64,000 nucleotides of DNA from Pseudoalteromonas sp. UG3-2 (lineage in GTDB: Bacteria > Pseudomonadota > Gammaproteobacteria > Enterobacterales > Alteromonadaceae). Positions 9,785-18,595 of this stretch are shown piece after piece (position 1 is the stretch's first letter; every line of letters begins with the position of its first letter). The DNA lies in the NCBI RefSeq assembly GCF_037120705.1, contig NZ_JAWLJU010000002.1, positions 2,811,501 through 2,875,500 on the forward strand. Direction: 5' to 3'. The translations under genes and the position numbers were made by a program. The notes beneath the pieces were generated by a model that searched no databases, was not told where the DNA came from, and worked only from the letters and a program-made list of their open reading frames with translations.

Positions 9785-10486
9785 ATGCTTGAAGCGAAAA
9801 TAAGGGCCACCGCAGACCGTCATGGCGCCGAATTTATGCTGGTGGGTGGCATTGGGTTGGTAGTGATCATGCTATTTGTCAACCTGCGCGGCACAGGGAT
9901 AACCATTCTAGAGATTTTTCTTGCCAGTGCCATGTTGGTGGCTATTTTTATTGGCTTTTTAAAAAGCCAGCAACCTTATTACAGTTTATATCTTACAAAA
10001 CATACGGTTAGATATGTGCACAAATATGGGTATTGGTGTATTGCTCACGATAACTTACACTCTTGCGGTATTCCTAAAGCACATCAAGGGCTTGAAACAC
10101 TTGAGTTAAATGCAGTTGGTATTAAACTTAATAACATTGATGAGTTTCTAGCAGACTTAACCCCTCGGTTAGCGGGAAAATTATTAATAGAACAGCGGCA
10201 TATTTTTTTACAAGCTGTTAAAATGCATTGCGAAAATGGCAACTGCCCGTCCGAATGGCTTATTGAAGAAACGACATACCGTTCCAAAGCTGGCGTAGAA
10301 TATACTGGACTGATGGCAATGTTTGCGAATCGAATGGACAATTTAAGAACAGTGACAGGTTATGACCTTTTGGTCCCGGCTGCAGCTTTAGATAGGGACA
10401 TTTGGCGATTTTCAGCGTTGTTAAACCGCTGGAAACTTAATCCAGAAGAGGTGGTAAAAACATTGGTAGAAGAATCAACCACCTAA
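9785..10486 (+). CDS. DUF2982-like membrane protein
   Basis: A 233-residue protein with two closely spaced N-terminal membrane helices (about residues 17-35 and 43-60) followed by a cytosolic domain of about 170 residues. Sequences such as QPYYSLYLTKHTVRYVHKYG and LLNRWKLNPEEVV resemble the DUF2982 family of Alteromonadales and Vibrionales, as far as I can recall the family. Function is unknown. The start is uncertain: an ATG at 9785 gives a natural N-terminus but has no clear ribosome site, and a TTG at 9740 has GAAGG four bases before it. A small gene follows after 24 bp. Confidence 0.7.
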   Translation: MLEAKIRATADRHGAEFMLVGGIGLVVIMLFVNLRGTGITILEIFLASAMLVAIFIGFLKSQQPYYSLYLTKHTVRYVHKYGYWCIAHDNLHSCGIPKAHQGLETLELNAVGIKLNNIDEFLADLTPRLAGKLLIEQRHIFLQAVKMHCENGNCPSEWLIEETTYRSKAGVEYTGLMAMFANRMDNLRTVTGYDLLVPAAALDRDIWRFSALLNRWKLNPEEVVKTLVEESTT

Positions 10487-10510
10487 GAAGATGTAACAGG
10501 AATCACTAAC

Positions 10511-10843
10511 ATGAGCATAGAGTCTTCCTACATTAAAAGTGGGCGAAATACGCTTATCCACAAAGACAAAAAATTAGATCTTGTAATCGTTAATGGCGAA
10601 AATCATCCAAAAATTAAGGTCACTGCTACCGGGTTGCAACCATTTAAAGAAGAGTTACCGAAAAATCGTCGTGAAGCAAAAGAGCGCTATCTAGAAATTG
10701 TTCATGTCTCTAGTATTGATGTGTTTGGTGAAGTGAAACGTCTGTTATTTATCCAGTCACTCGATGGCCGTGAATACAAAGTAGACTACAGCAAGGTGGG
10801 TACTAAACTATTTGTCAGGATACACCAAGAAAGCTATTTATAA
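10511..10843 (+). CDS. Hypothetical protein, 110 residues
   Basis: A soluble, highly charged protein (many Lys and Glu) without signal peptide or membrane segment. The middle contains EELPKNRREAKERYLEIVHV and the C-terminal part looks like an alternating beta structure (KRLLFIQSLDGREYKVDYSK). I do not recognise a family. An AGGA lies about nine bases before the ATG. It sits 24 bp after the DUF2982-like gene and 17 bp before a lipoprotein gene on the same strand, so it may belong to one transcript with them. Confidence 0.7.
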   Translation: MSIESSYIKSGRNTLIHKDKKLDLVIVNGENHPKIKVTATGLQPFKEELPKNRREAKERYLEIVHVSSIDVFGEVKRLLFIQSLDGREYKVDYSKVGTKLFVRIHQESYL

Positions 10844-10860
10844 ATATTATAAGGAGCGGT

Positions 10861-12552
10861 ATGAATGCACTAAGGTGGAGTAGTGCCATTTTACTGGTTA
10901 GCATCCTAAGTGGGTGTGGCGGTAGTGGCGGTTCCAGTGACGATAGCGTTGTTGAAGTAAGCGCTTCTGTGAATGCCGGTGCCGATCTCCAAGTGGTGGA
11001 AAAATCTGAGGTAACTATCACAGCTCAGGCTTCGCCAGCAGAAGGCAGTTTCAACTGGCAAATCATCTCGGGCCCGAGTGTTGAAGGCTTTCCAATTACC
11101 GAGTCTCAAGCGGTGTTCACCGCCCCAGATATCAAAGCAGACGTTGAGCTTGTGATTCAAGTAAGCTATACCGCGCCTAATGGCAGTTCTGCATCCGATC
11201 AAGTTACGGTTGCCATTCAATCTCAAAACCAATTACCAACTCCAATCGTTACCCAGATCGCGCCAGAAGGCACGGTTAAGTATCAAGACACCATAACTCT
11301 CAGTGCCCAAGATTCAGTGGATCCCGATGAAAATGGTTTTATTGCTTCATATCAGTGGCAGCTTCTTCAGGGGCCAGAAACCGTTCAAGCAGATAACGTA
11401 AACCGGGAAACCCTGAGCTTTACCCATCCATTGCTTGATATGGCACAAGCTGCTGTTTGGCAGTTAACGGTTAGCGATGATGAAGGGGGCAGTGCCAGCA
11501 CTCAGTTTAGTGTCGGCTTAGTGGCAAACCCCGAGGTTATCATTGCAGACGCCGGAGAGGATAAGCAAGTCCAAGAGTTCGACGCCGTTACCCTTGATGG
11601 CAGTAATAGCGATACCGTATCTGGGCAAAAGCAATGTTTTTGGAGTCAGCTTACCAGTGGTGAGCAGGTTGAACTGCAAAATGCCGATAGCTGCATAGCT
11701 AGGTTTACTGCACCGGATCAAAATCGCCAGAGCGAGTTGCAGTTTCAGTTGCAGGTTAGCGATACTCAAAACCGCACCGCGAGCGACAACATTACCGTTG
11801 CAATCGACGCTAAGCCATTGGGTAAAATAAACGATACTGGGCAAACACAGTGTTTTAATAACACTGAGGCTACCACATGTAGCGAGAGCAGCTTTACGAG
11901 GCAAGATGCCCAGCGTGGGCGAGACTTTTATGCCGCAGTGGTGGCCAAAGAAGGTCGTGGAGATGCGGGATTTGATTTTACTAAACTAAATCGTTTTGCC
12001 GACGAGCTTCCTGATGATGCCAGTGATTTTGCGTGTGTTAGAGACAATGTTACTGGGCTTATTTGGGAGGTCAAAGAGGCTTCTGCCGGTACCCTTCCTA
12101 ATACTTCTCAGCGCAACGCTCAAAATAGCTATAGTTGGTCATTACGTGCCAGCGGCAGTGACATTCAAAGTAGCTATGAAGCCCCTGCGAATACCATTTG
12201 TCCTCAAGACAGCCATTGCGGCATTCAAGCCTTGATTGACGAAGTGAACAACCCTGCAGCAGGTGAGCAAAGTTATTGTGGCGGTAACAACTGGCGGTTA
12301 CCTACTTACACTGAGTTGCTGAGCATTATGGATTATGGTGCTGATGGTAACGTGCTTCTCGACCAGCAGTTTTTTCCTCACCTTCCTAGCCAAAGTGTAC
12401 TAGGGCACCTTTACTATTGGACTGCACAATCAAGCATTGACGGCCTTAATGGTACCCAGCGTCGTGCTTTCGTGCTGGACATGGTGACCGGCAATGACTT
12501 TGCCATTGAAAAGTCCAGCGCCGCCTTTGTTCGCTTAGTAAGAAACCCATAG
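10861..12552 (+). CDS. Lipoprotein with PKD-like repeats and C-terminal DUF1566 (Lcl-like) domain
   Basis: A 563-residue envelope lipoprotein. The signal peptide ends in the lipobox LSGC (Cys at residue 19) followed by a Gly/Ser-rich linker. Three immunoglobulin-like repeats of about 95 residues follow, each beginning with a NAGADLQVVEKSEVTI or DAGEDKQVQEFDAVTL type strand, as in PKD/REJ-like surface repeats. The last 200 residues form a DUF1566-type domain: FACVRDNVTGLIWEVKE, NNWRLPTYTELLSIMDYG, YYWTAQSS and the end AAFVRLVRNP. The domain is related to the collagen-binding Lcl domain of Legionella, but ligand binding here is unproven. AGGAG precedes the ATG. Residue after Cys is Gly, giving no inner-membrane retention signal, so outer-membrane placement is likely. 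Confidence 0.85.
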   Translation: MNALRWSSAILLVSILSGCGGSGGSSDDSVVEVSASVNAGADLQVVEKSEVTITAQASPAEGSFNWQIISGPSVEGFPITESQAVFTAPDIKADVELVIQVSYTAPNGSSASDQVTVAIQSQNQLPTPIVTQIAPEGTVKYQDTITLSAQDSVDPDENGFIASYQWQLLQGPETVQADNVNRETLSFTHPLLDMAQAAVWQLTVSDDEGGSASTQFSVGLVANPEVIIADAGEDKQVQEFDAVTLDGSNSDTVSGQKQCFWSQLTSGEQVELQNADSCIARFTAPDQNRQSELQFQLQVSDTQNRTASDNITVAIDAKPLGKINDTGQTQCFNNTEATTCSESSFTRQDAQRGRDFYAAVVAKEGRGDAGFDFTKLNRFADELPDDASDFACVRDNVTGLIWEVKEASAGTLPNTSQRNAQNSYSWSLRASGSDIQSSYEAPANTICPQDSHCGIQALIDEVNNPAAGEQSYCGGNNWRLPTYTELLSIMDYGADGNVLLDQQFFPHLPSQSVLGHLYYWTAQSSIDGLNGTQRRAFVLDMVTGNDFAIEKSSAAFVRLVRNP

Positions 12553-12561
12553 GAATGAGCG

Positions 12562-13065
12562 ATGAAAGTACTTATCCATTTTAGTCCCCTGCTGTTGTTA
12601 GCAACGAACGTGTGGGCACAAACTTGTGTCGATGTTAATGCCAATACCGATCGATTTACCACCAATAGCGATGGCACGGTGGCCGATAGCGTGACTGGTT
12701 TAATGTGGCAGCGTTGCAGTGTCGGGCAAGTGTATAATTCGCAAACACAAAGCTGTGATGGCACAGCGCAGCAACTGACTTGGCAGCAAGCCTTGACCGC
12801 TTCGCAACAAAATAACTATGCGGGCTATGAGGATTGGCAAGTGCCTAATATTAAAGAGCTTGCCAGTATCTTACAACAGCAGTGCGTTGACCCAGCGATA
12901 GACATAAATGTGTTTCCACAAACCTTAAGTAACAATTACTGGTCTGCAACCACTCAAACCGCAGAGCCGAGCTTTGCCTGGGTATATCAATTTGCCGATG
13001 GCAAAAACAATCCCACCAACAAGAACGCCGCGGCTTTTCTCCGTTTGGTGAGGTATTACCGCTAG
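12562..13065 (+). CDS. Small secreted DUF1566-domain protein
   Basis: A 167-residue protein with a cleavable signal peptide ending in VWAQ (about residue 19) and a single DUF1566-type domain: GTVADSVTGLMWQRCSVGQ, WQVPNIKELASILQ, NNYWSATTQT and the end AAAFLRLVRYYR. It contains several Cys that could form disulfides in the periplasm or outside. It starts 10 bp after the lipoprotein gene that ends in the same domain, with AGGA upstream of its ATG, so the two are very likely co-transcribed and act in the same place. The function of the domain is not established. Confidence 0.85.
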   Translation: MKVLIHFSPLLLLATNVWAQTCVDVNANTDRFTTNSDGTVADSVTGLMWQRCSVGQVYNSQTQSCDGTAQQLTWQQALTASQQNNYAGYEDWQVPNIKELASILQQQCVDPAIDINVFPQTLSNNYWSATTQTAEPSFAWVYQFADGKNNPTNKNAAAFLRLVRYYR

Positions 13066-13169
13066 CTTCAGAGCAATCAGTTGGTTGGTCTAAAACTGCT
13101 TTGGGATCAGAGAAACTTTTGCTACTCTTCTGAGCATCCCTAGATCAGCCTGTTGCATTTGGAGGCCTT

Positions 13170-13940
13170 ATGAATCGTTTTCTTAGCGCTGTGGCGTTAT
13201 CTTGCTGTTTATTGAGCACAGCAGCAGTGGCGAAAAGCAAATGCGATGTTGAGTTGGGGCACGGTCTCATCATTACCGATAATGAAATTCGTATTGTTGA
13301 TAACGGCCAGACCCGGATCCAAATTAACAACGATAATCAACTCTTTATCTTGGGCCGCTGGATTGAGCTCGACCAAGCAGGAGAGGCGGTTGTGGCAGAG
13401 TACGCCAACGGTATTCGCGAAACGGTTCCTGAGCTAGTGAACTTGGCAACCGACGGTGTCAACTTGGGGCTAAGTGCCATCGAGCAAGTGGTCGAGGGCA
13501 TGTCTGATAAAGAACCTGAGGTGTTAAAAACGCAGCTGCAATACGTTGAACGGGCGTTAATGGATAAGTTTAAACGAGGCGACGACTTTTTCTTTATTGC
13601 GCCGCAGTCCTTATCAAAAATTGATGACTTTTTTACCAAAGAAATCAGCCAAAAGATCCATTCCGCTGTGCATGGCTCATTGGGGTCCATTTTAGTGTCT
13701 TTAGGCGATGCCTTTAAATCTCGCGAAGGCAACATTGAAGATCGCATTAATGACATGGGACAGCGAATGGACATTATTTCTAAAGAAATCGATAAGTCGT
13801 TGCAGAAAAAAGCATTTCAGCTGGAAGAAAAAGCGGAAGAATATTGCGAGTGTCTTAACTCCTTGGATCAAACCGAAGAGAAGTTGCAAAAAATAGTTCC
13901 TGAGCTGGTTCCCTATGATCTGGTTCAGATCCGCTCATAA
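13170..13940 (+). CDS. YggN-like periplasmic protein (DUF2884)
   Basis: A 256-residue exported protein with a signal peptide ending AAVAKSKC. The first Cys of the mature protein is not in a good lipobox, so periplasmic location is more likely than lipidation. The N-terminal part is beta-rich (GLIITDNEIRIVDNG, IQINNDNQLFILGRWI) and the rest is helical and charged. This order matches E. coli YggN (DUF2884), of unknown function. GGAGG lies seven bases before the ATG. The 3' end overlaps the convergent amidohydrolase gene by 6 bp. Confidence 0.8.
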   Translation: MNRFLSAVALSCCLLSTAAVAKSKCDVELGHGLIITDNEIRIVDNGQTRIQINNDNQLFILGRWIELDQAGEAVVAEYANGIRETVPELVNLATDGVNLGLSAIEQVVEGMSDKEPEVLKTQLQYVERALMDKFKRGDDFFFIAPQSLSKIDDFFTKEISQKIHSAVHGSLGSILVSLGDAFKSREGNIEDRINDMGQRMDIISKEIDKSLQKKAFQLEEKAEEYCECLNSLDQTEEKLQKIVPELVPYDLVQIRS

Positions 13941-14768
13941 ACCATAGCAGCGCTTTGCGTTAGTCTGGCTGAGCTTTTCCCAAGTGCTAGAGTGGCCGAG
14001 CGCAGCTAAGTAGTCCTGCCACACCTGCCAATACTCTTTGGCGCTTAACACAATAGGAAAATTTGATCCTAGCATTAGGCTGTCTTCACCAACCTGTTCG
14101 AGTAAATGCATTAACCACTGTGAGGTGGGTTGCGGCTGAGCGAGCATTTCATTGCCACTGCACTTTAGCATCACATTAGGTAGCGCTCCACAGCGCCGCA
14201 ATAGCGATGTGGCATGGTGGTGGCGGTCTATGAAGCCAGCATGATTAAACACCACTTTAAGATCAGGGTTGGCTTCTAGTCGTTGCAAAAACGCATCGCA
14301 CAGCTGGGTTTGGCTAAACTCCAGTTGCGCTTCAAAGTGCAGGCCAGCACGGTTAAGCTGCTGGATATTTTCTATTACCTGAGGGGAGAGTAAACGGCAG
14401 CCGTCAGAGCCTTGGGTAATGTCACGAATAGCCACTAGGCTGCGGTGTTTTAGTGCCGCCAAAGCCGTTGCAAATTGTTCCGGTGGGGCATCAATGTGAG
14501 CATGACTTACGGCTTTATAGGGCACTGAGGGTTGTGTTTCAGCCAACCAGTTCAGCTCGTTAACTGGGGCATGATTATCAAACCCAGCTTCGACATGGAT
14601 AAAGTGGCTCAAGGTAAATTGGCTAGACGGTGGAATAGTGGCCAAACTGTGGTTTTGCTGAATACGCGATAGGTTTGGCCAAGCAGGCGCAGAGTGCTTG
14701 AGCCATTGATATTGCCCCTTGTCCAACGCAAAAAAATGCAAGTGACTATCAATGACTGCAAGGCTCAT
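13935..14768 (-). CDS. Amidohydrolase-family (TIM-barrel) hydrolase, lactonase-like
   Basis: A 277-residue member of the amidohydrolase-2 group (COG3618-like), which includes sugar lactonases and 2-pyrone-4,6-dicarboxylate lactonase. Visible family marks are the first-strand metal motif DSHLHFF at residues 7-13, HVEAGF near residue 58, KVVFNHAGF around residue 174 and the late GSNFPIV, where many relatives have GSDWP. The Asp-to-Asn change at that last site is noteworthy because the Asp is often catalytic. It lies 12 bp downstream of an SDR dehydrogenase, a pairing common in sugar-acid catabolism, where the dehydrogenase makes a lactone and the hydrolase opens it. The substrate is unknown. 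Confidence 0.85.
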   Translation of the reverse strand: MSLAVIDSHLHFFALDKGQYQWLKHSAPAWPNLSRIQQNHSLATIPPSSQFTLSHFIHVEAGFDNHAPVNELNWLAETQPSVPYKAVSHAHIDAPPEQFATALAALKHRSLVAIRDITQGSDGCRLLSPQVIENIQQLNRAGLHFEAQLEFSQTQLCDAFLQRLEANPDLKVVFNHAGFIDRHHHATSLLRRCGALPNVMLKCSGNEMLAQPQPTSQWLMHLLEQVGEDSLMLGSNFPIVLSAKEYWQVWQDYLAALGHSSTWEKLSQTNAKRCYGL

Positions 14769-14780
14769 GCTTCGCTCCGG

Positions 14781-15512
14781 TTACTGTGCGGTATAACCGC
14801 CATCAATGCTTTGCAAACTGCCGGTTATAAAGCTTGCTTCATCACTCAATAAGAATGCCACTAAGGCGGCCACTTCTTGAGGTTGGCCTAGGCGACCAAG
14901 CGGTTGCATGCTGGCTTCTTCGGCAACCACCTGTGCTTTGTCTGCGCCACTACGCTTACAGTAACTATCAATAGCATGATGAAACAGTGGCGTTTCTATT
15001 GTGCCTGGACAGACCGCATTGGCACGGATATTAAATTGGGCATAGTCAAGCGCGGTGGTTTTTGCCATCGAAGCCAGTGCTGTCTTGGTTAGGTTGTAGG
15101 CAAACGAGCTGGGCTTGCCGATTAATGCTTGATCCGAAGACATTAACACTATGCTGCCACCTTGCTGCTGCTTCATCACTGGCAGTACTGCCTGAATTGC
15201 AGCATAAGCGCCTTTGACATTCAGCGCTAGCATCGCATCTAAGGTCGCTTCATCGGTTTGCTCTATGGTGGCGCTGAGGTGCTTTCCGGCATTTGAAACC
15301 AAGGCATCAATTCGCCCTTCTTGGCTAATGATATCCTTGATAACTTGGTGTACTTCAGCAACTTTACTGACATCACAATAGCGATAAACGCCAAGGTCAC
15401 TGGAGTGGATGTCGAGGTTATACACCTTATATTGAAGCCCCTGTAAGTGTTTTACTATGGCTGCGCCAATCCCTAAACTACCACCGGTTACAATTGCGAC
15501 TTTTTCCATCAT
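14781..15512 (-). CDS. Short-chain dehydrogenase/reductase (SDR)
   Basis: A 243-residue classical SDR oxidoreductase. It shows the nucleotide loop TGGSLGIG at residues 10-17, SNAGK in place of NNAGx, a catalytic Ser in SSDQAL, the YNLTK catalytic Tyr/Lys pair, a CPGTIETPL segment and the C-terminal SITGS-like SFITGSLQSIDGGY. An acidic residue after strand 2 (LDIHSSD) suggests NAD preference. The start at 15512 forms TAATG with the slyD stop; a second ATG follows at once at 15509. GGAGG lies about 12 bases upstream. It is probably an alcohol or sugar dehydrogenase acting with the downstream amidohydrolase. Confidence 0.9.
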   Translation of the reverse strand: MMEKVAIVTGGSLGIGAAIVKHLQGLQYKVYNLDIHSSDLGVYRYCDVSKVAEVHQVIKDIISQEGRIDALVSNAGKHLSATIEQTDEATLDAMLALNVKGAYAAIQAVLPVMKQQQGGSIVLMSSDQALIGKPSSFAYNLTKTALASMAKTTALDYAQFNIRANAVCPGTIETPLFHHAIDSYCKRSGADKAQVVAEEASMQPLGRLGQPQEVAALVAFLLSDEASFITGSLQSIDGGYTAQ

Positions 15513-16000
15513 TAGTGTCCGCAACCTCCTGCGCCATGGACATGGCCGTGGGCAATTTCTTCATTGCTCGCGGCTCTCACAGCCACCACTTCAACATCGA
15601 ATGTTAGGGTTTTACCTGCAAATGGGTGGTTTAAGTCACAGTCAGCATTGAAGCGGCCAACCTTGATTAGCTTTACTTGATGGCGACCTTGATTGGAGTC
15701 GACAATGGCCGTCATGCCTGGCTTCCATGCTTTGCTGTCACCAAGGCCTTGCAAGTGCTTAAGCGGAATACGTTGCACCATACCCTCTTGATACTCACCA
15801 TAGCCATCGGCAGGCGTTAACGTCACAGAAAAGCTATCACCGGCCGTTTTTCCCTCTAGCTCACGCTCTAAACCTGGCAACATGCCTTCACTGCCATGAA
15901 GATACGCTAAGGGTTCAGCGCTTTTGCTGGATTCAATTTGGTTATCGCCTTCATGGAGGGTGTAATGAAATTCAACGACTGTGTTTTTTGCAATCTGCAT
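15512..16000 (-). CDS. slyD: SlyD-type FKBP peptidyl-prolyl cis-trans isomerase
   Basis: A 162-residue protein with the SlyD layout: an FKBP domain split by an insert-in-flap chaperone domain. It begins MQIAKNTVVEFHYTLHEGD, has LAYLHGSEGMLPGLERELEG and the flap DADGYGEY-like ADGYGEYQ, then the conserved NHPFAGKTLTFDVEVVAVR. The metal-binding tail is short (AHGHVHGAGGCGH), unlike the long His/Cys-rich tail of E. coli SlyD. The ATG at 16000 is chosen; a GTG one codon upstream is also open. It leads an apparent slyD-SDR-amidohydrolase operon. Confidence 0.9.
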   Translation of the reverse strand: MQIAKNTVVEFHYTLHEGDNQIESSKSAEPLAYLHGSEGMLPGLERELEGKTAGDSFSVTLTPADGYGEYQEGMVQRIPLKHLQGLGDSKAWKPGMTAIVDSNQGRHQVKLIKVGRFNADCDLNHPFAGKTLTFDVEVVAVRAASNEEIAHGHVHGAGGCGH

Positions 16001-16082
16001 CACTCTTGGCCTTAATATAATTGTTTAGCAGTGTAAGATAAAAGGAGTCTGCCAAAACTCGTAGTGTACGTGACGTCACTTC

Positions 16083-17603
16083 TTAGAAGCAAGCTTGGGC
16101 TTCGCATTCCACCAACTCACGACCAAAAATGGCATTAATATGGCCATAACTGCCCATTCCTGTGGCTCGCTTGAGTGGTGTTTTGTTGTCGTTGGACTCT
16201 GCATTAGGCTTAGGAGCGCTAAGCAGCAACCGTAACTCATCGCCTGGGCGCAATACGGCCTTAGCCGTTAACTCATTCCAATCGAGCAGATCTCTCACCG
16301 TCACTTGATATTGACGGCTGATGGTCCATAACGACTCGCCGCGACTGACGGTATGCTGGTGCTCCACCTTGGGCTGCTCTTTGGCAGCAGTATTTGGTTG
16401 TTTAATGTAAGGGCTGACTTCGTAGTCGACCACTAAATCCAGCTGGTCATTGCCTTGCGAAATCAATAATGTTTCGCCGACGCGGATAAGATCGGAGGTT
16501 TTATTATTTAGAGACTTTAAAGCCGTAACACTCATGCCTGCTTTGCGGGCAATACCATACAGAGTATCGTTTTTTTGCACGATGTAGCCTTGGCTAAAAT
16601 TGTTACGAAAAAAGGCACTTTTTAATAACGCTTGCTCTGACATGGGCAACAATATGGTGTGCGGCCCCTTAGGCGAGCTGCGATGCTGTAAAAAGCCAGG
16701 ATTTAATTGATATAGCTGACGTTTTTTCACTCCAGTTAACTTGGCTAACTGATCGAGGTCGAACTGTTGGCCAACGTCTAACAGCGCTGTGGTGGCCTTG
16801 TTTGGCAGCTCCGGAATGGTAAATTTTGCCGGCGCCGTTTTTAATAAATGACTCAATGCTAGGAGTTTTGGTACGTATTCCGAGGTTTCTTGCGGTAACT
16901 TTAAGTGCCAAAAGTGAGTCGGTTTTCCTTGCCTGCGATTTTTTCGAATCGCTTGTTTTACTCGAGCCTCACCACTGTTATAAGCGGCAATAGCATGCAA
17001 CCAATCACCGTCAAAACGCTCATGCAAATAACTAAGGTAATCCAGTGCCGCATCGGTTGACGCTAACACATCTTGGCGGCCGTCGTACCAAGCATCTTTT
17101 TTAATGCCAAAATGATAAGCCGTGGCATCAACAAGTTGCCACACACCTACGGCATTTTGACTGGACTTGGCGGTTGGTCGAAAATCGCTTTCCACAAACG
17201 GTAATAATGCCAGCTCCATAGGTAAACCCCGGCGTTCAATTTTTTTTACCACATGATAAAAATAGGGAGCTGCACGACGGCTCACGACATTAAGGTAATG
17301 TGGTTGCGTTAAATACCAGTCGATGCGTTTTTTTAGCCGCGGATGGGGCGCAGTATTAAAGTAGAGCTTATTGCGAACGTAGTGCCATAAGTTTTTTTCG
17401 CTTTTTGGCTTACGGGTCACAGGCTTTGCTTGCTCGGCTTGGGGGGCTGAGGCGCGTTCAGAGGCGACTTCTTTTGCAGGCACGTGTGTGATCGCAGACA
17501 AGATAGCCTGACGGTCGACCTGAGGGGGCGCTGTGGACTGACAGCCTGCTATTAACAACAGTACGCTGAGGATGTTGAGCAGCTGTATTAATCGTGTGTT
17601 CAT
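16083..17603 (-). CDS. mltD: Membrane-bound lytic murein transglycosylase D with LysM domains
   Basis: A 506-residue lipoprotein that would cleave peptidoglycan glycan strands. The signal peptide ends in the lipobox LIAGC (Cys at 21). The SLT catalytic domain (about residues 105-250) carries ALLPFVESDFRP with the catalytic Glu, the NAVGVWQ segment, and HAIAAYNSGEARV. Two LysM peptidoglycan-binding modules follow, at about 344-386 (YIVQKNDTLYGIARKAG) and 417-461 (HTVSRGESLWTISRQY). E. coli MltD has a similar layout at about 450 residues. The final 35 residues after the second LysM (ending CEAQACF) look unrelated to the family. AGGGA precedes the ATG. Confidence 0.92.
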   Translation of the reverse strand: MNTRLIQLLNILSVLLLIAGCQSTAPPQVDRQAILSAITHVPAKEVASERASAPQAEQAKPVTRKPKSEKNLWHYVRNKLYFNTAPHPRLKKRIDWYLTQPHYLNVVSRRAAPYFYHVVKKIERRGLPMELALLPFVESDFRPTAKSSQNAVGVWQLVDATAYHFGIKKDAWYDGRQDVLASTDAALDYLSYLHERFDGDWLHAIAAYNSGEARVKQAIRKNRRQGKPTHFWHLKLPQETSEYVPKLLALSHLLKTAPAKFTIPELPNKATTALLDVGQQFDLDQLAKLTGVKKRQLYQLNPGFLQHRSSPKGPHTILLPMSEQALLKSAFFRNNFSQGYIVQKNDTLYGIARKAGMSVTALKSLNNKTSDLIRVGETLLISQGNDQLDLVVDYEVSPYIKQPNTAAKEQPKVEHQHTVSRGESLWTISRQYQVTVRDLLDWNELTAKAVLRPGDELRLLLSAPKPNAESNDNKTPLKRATGMGSYGHINAIFGRELVECEAQACF

Positions 17604-17623
17604 TCCCTAATTATATCGGGCGC

Positions 17624-18595
17624 TTAAATTTTATTCAAAGATTCTCTAGTTTGCCATTGCTGCCACCGCCTCAATGCTTGCAATTGCATATTGGGGTTTG
17701 AATAGAGTGCTTTGAGTTGAGCTCTCACTTGTTGCTCATCTGATTGAGACAATAATGAGAAAAACTGCAGCGGCTGGTGCAGTGCTTTTGCTGGGAAAGG
17801 TTTTCCTGACGCCGGTAAAATCCAACTGACTCGACTGCTATGCAATTGCTTTAGGGCATCTTGCCATGGCTGCCAATTACTGTGATTTAAAGGCGGTACT
17901 AAATCGGCGCTGTAGCCGGCAATAATACCATTGGCTGCGGGTAACTGGATGAGCAAGTCCTGTTTTGAGTAAGCGCTGGTTGGGCTAATGGTGAGCAGGT
18001 GTTTGCCAAGATCAAGTGATATAGCGTCACTGACAACCGACTGCTCAGTCACTATGGCCTGGCTTAATTGTGACCACCTTGAAACCCGTGCCTGAGCTAA
18101 TTTGAGTTTTTCTTGCCAACTAGGCTGTTGCGCCTGAGGCAGTGCAGCCACTCTGGTTTGGCTAAGCGAAATGCTTTGCTTAAAGAGTTCGAGCTGACGC
18201 TTAAAAGCGTGTTGTAATGTGCTTGAAGAAACGGCGTTTGGCGTCAGCCATTGGAGATTTGGATAGGCTTGCTGTAACAGCACAATGGCGCTTTGCTGTT
18301 TCACTTCAGAGTGCAATGACACGGCGTAACACAAGGGCACTGATAGACGTTGTTTTAGCTCATCAATCAGTGCCGTCATGGCAACCCAGTCGGCATGAAG
18401 ACCGGCCAGCAAAGCACACTTTGAGCCAACCAGTAGCGCCTGATTCGGTTGCGGACTGGCTTGCTTACCAGTAATGAAAAAAACCTGTTCAGAGACCTGG
18501 TAAAAGCGATTGGCCTTTGTGGCGTTGGCGCCAAAGCTTAACAAACCCAGCATTAGGTAACAGCAAACTAGGTAGGCTTTGGCGTTCAGGGTCAT
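17624..18595 (-). CDS. Secreted metallo-beta-lactamase-fold protein lacking the metal site
   Basis: A 323-residue protein with a signal peptide (about residues 1-25). The body follows the MBL-fold order seen in periplasmic MBL hydrolases: a first strand pair (FYQVSEQVFFITGKQ), strand-plus-helix (CALLAGLHADWVAMTALIDEL), a central helical insert, and the late region LLIQLPAANGIIAGYSADLV followed by NWQPWQDALKQL and WILPASGKPF. Every metal ligand is replaced: the HxHxDH loop reads SLHSEVKQQS, AGD reads AGYSAD and PGHG reads PASG. It is therefore probably not an enzyme of the usual kind. Its ATG overlaps the zapA stop (ATGA). Fold assignment is my reading of weak similarity. Confidence 0.65.
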   Translation of the reverse strand: MTLNAKAYLVCCYLMLGLLSFGANATKANRFYQVSEQVFFITGKQASPQPNQALLVGSKCALLAGLHADWVAMTALIDELKQRLSVPLCYAVSLHSEVKQQSAIVLLQQAYPNLQWLTPNAVSSSTLQHAFKRQLELFKQSISLSQTRVAALPQAQQPSWQEKLKLAQARVSRWSQLSQAIVTEQSVVSDAISLDLGKHLLTISPTSAYSKQDLLIQLPAANGIIAGYSADLVPPLNHSNWQPWQDALKQLHSSRVSWILPASGKPFPAKALHQPLQFFSLLSQSDEQQVRAQLKALYSNPNMQLQALRRWQQWQTRESLNKI

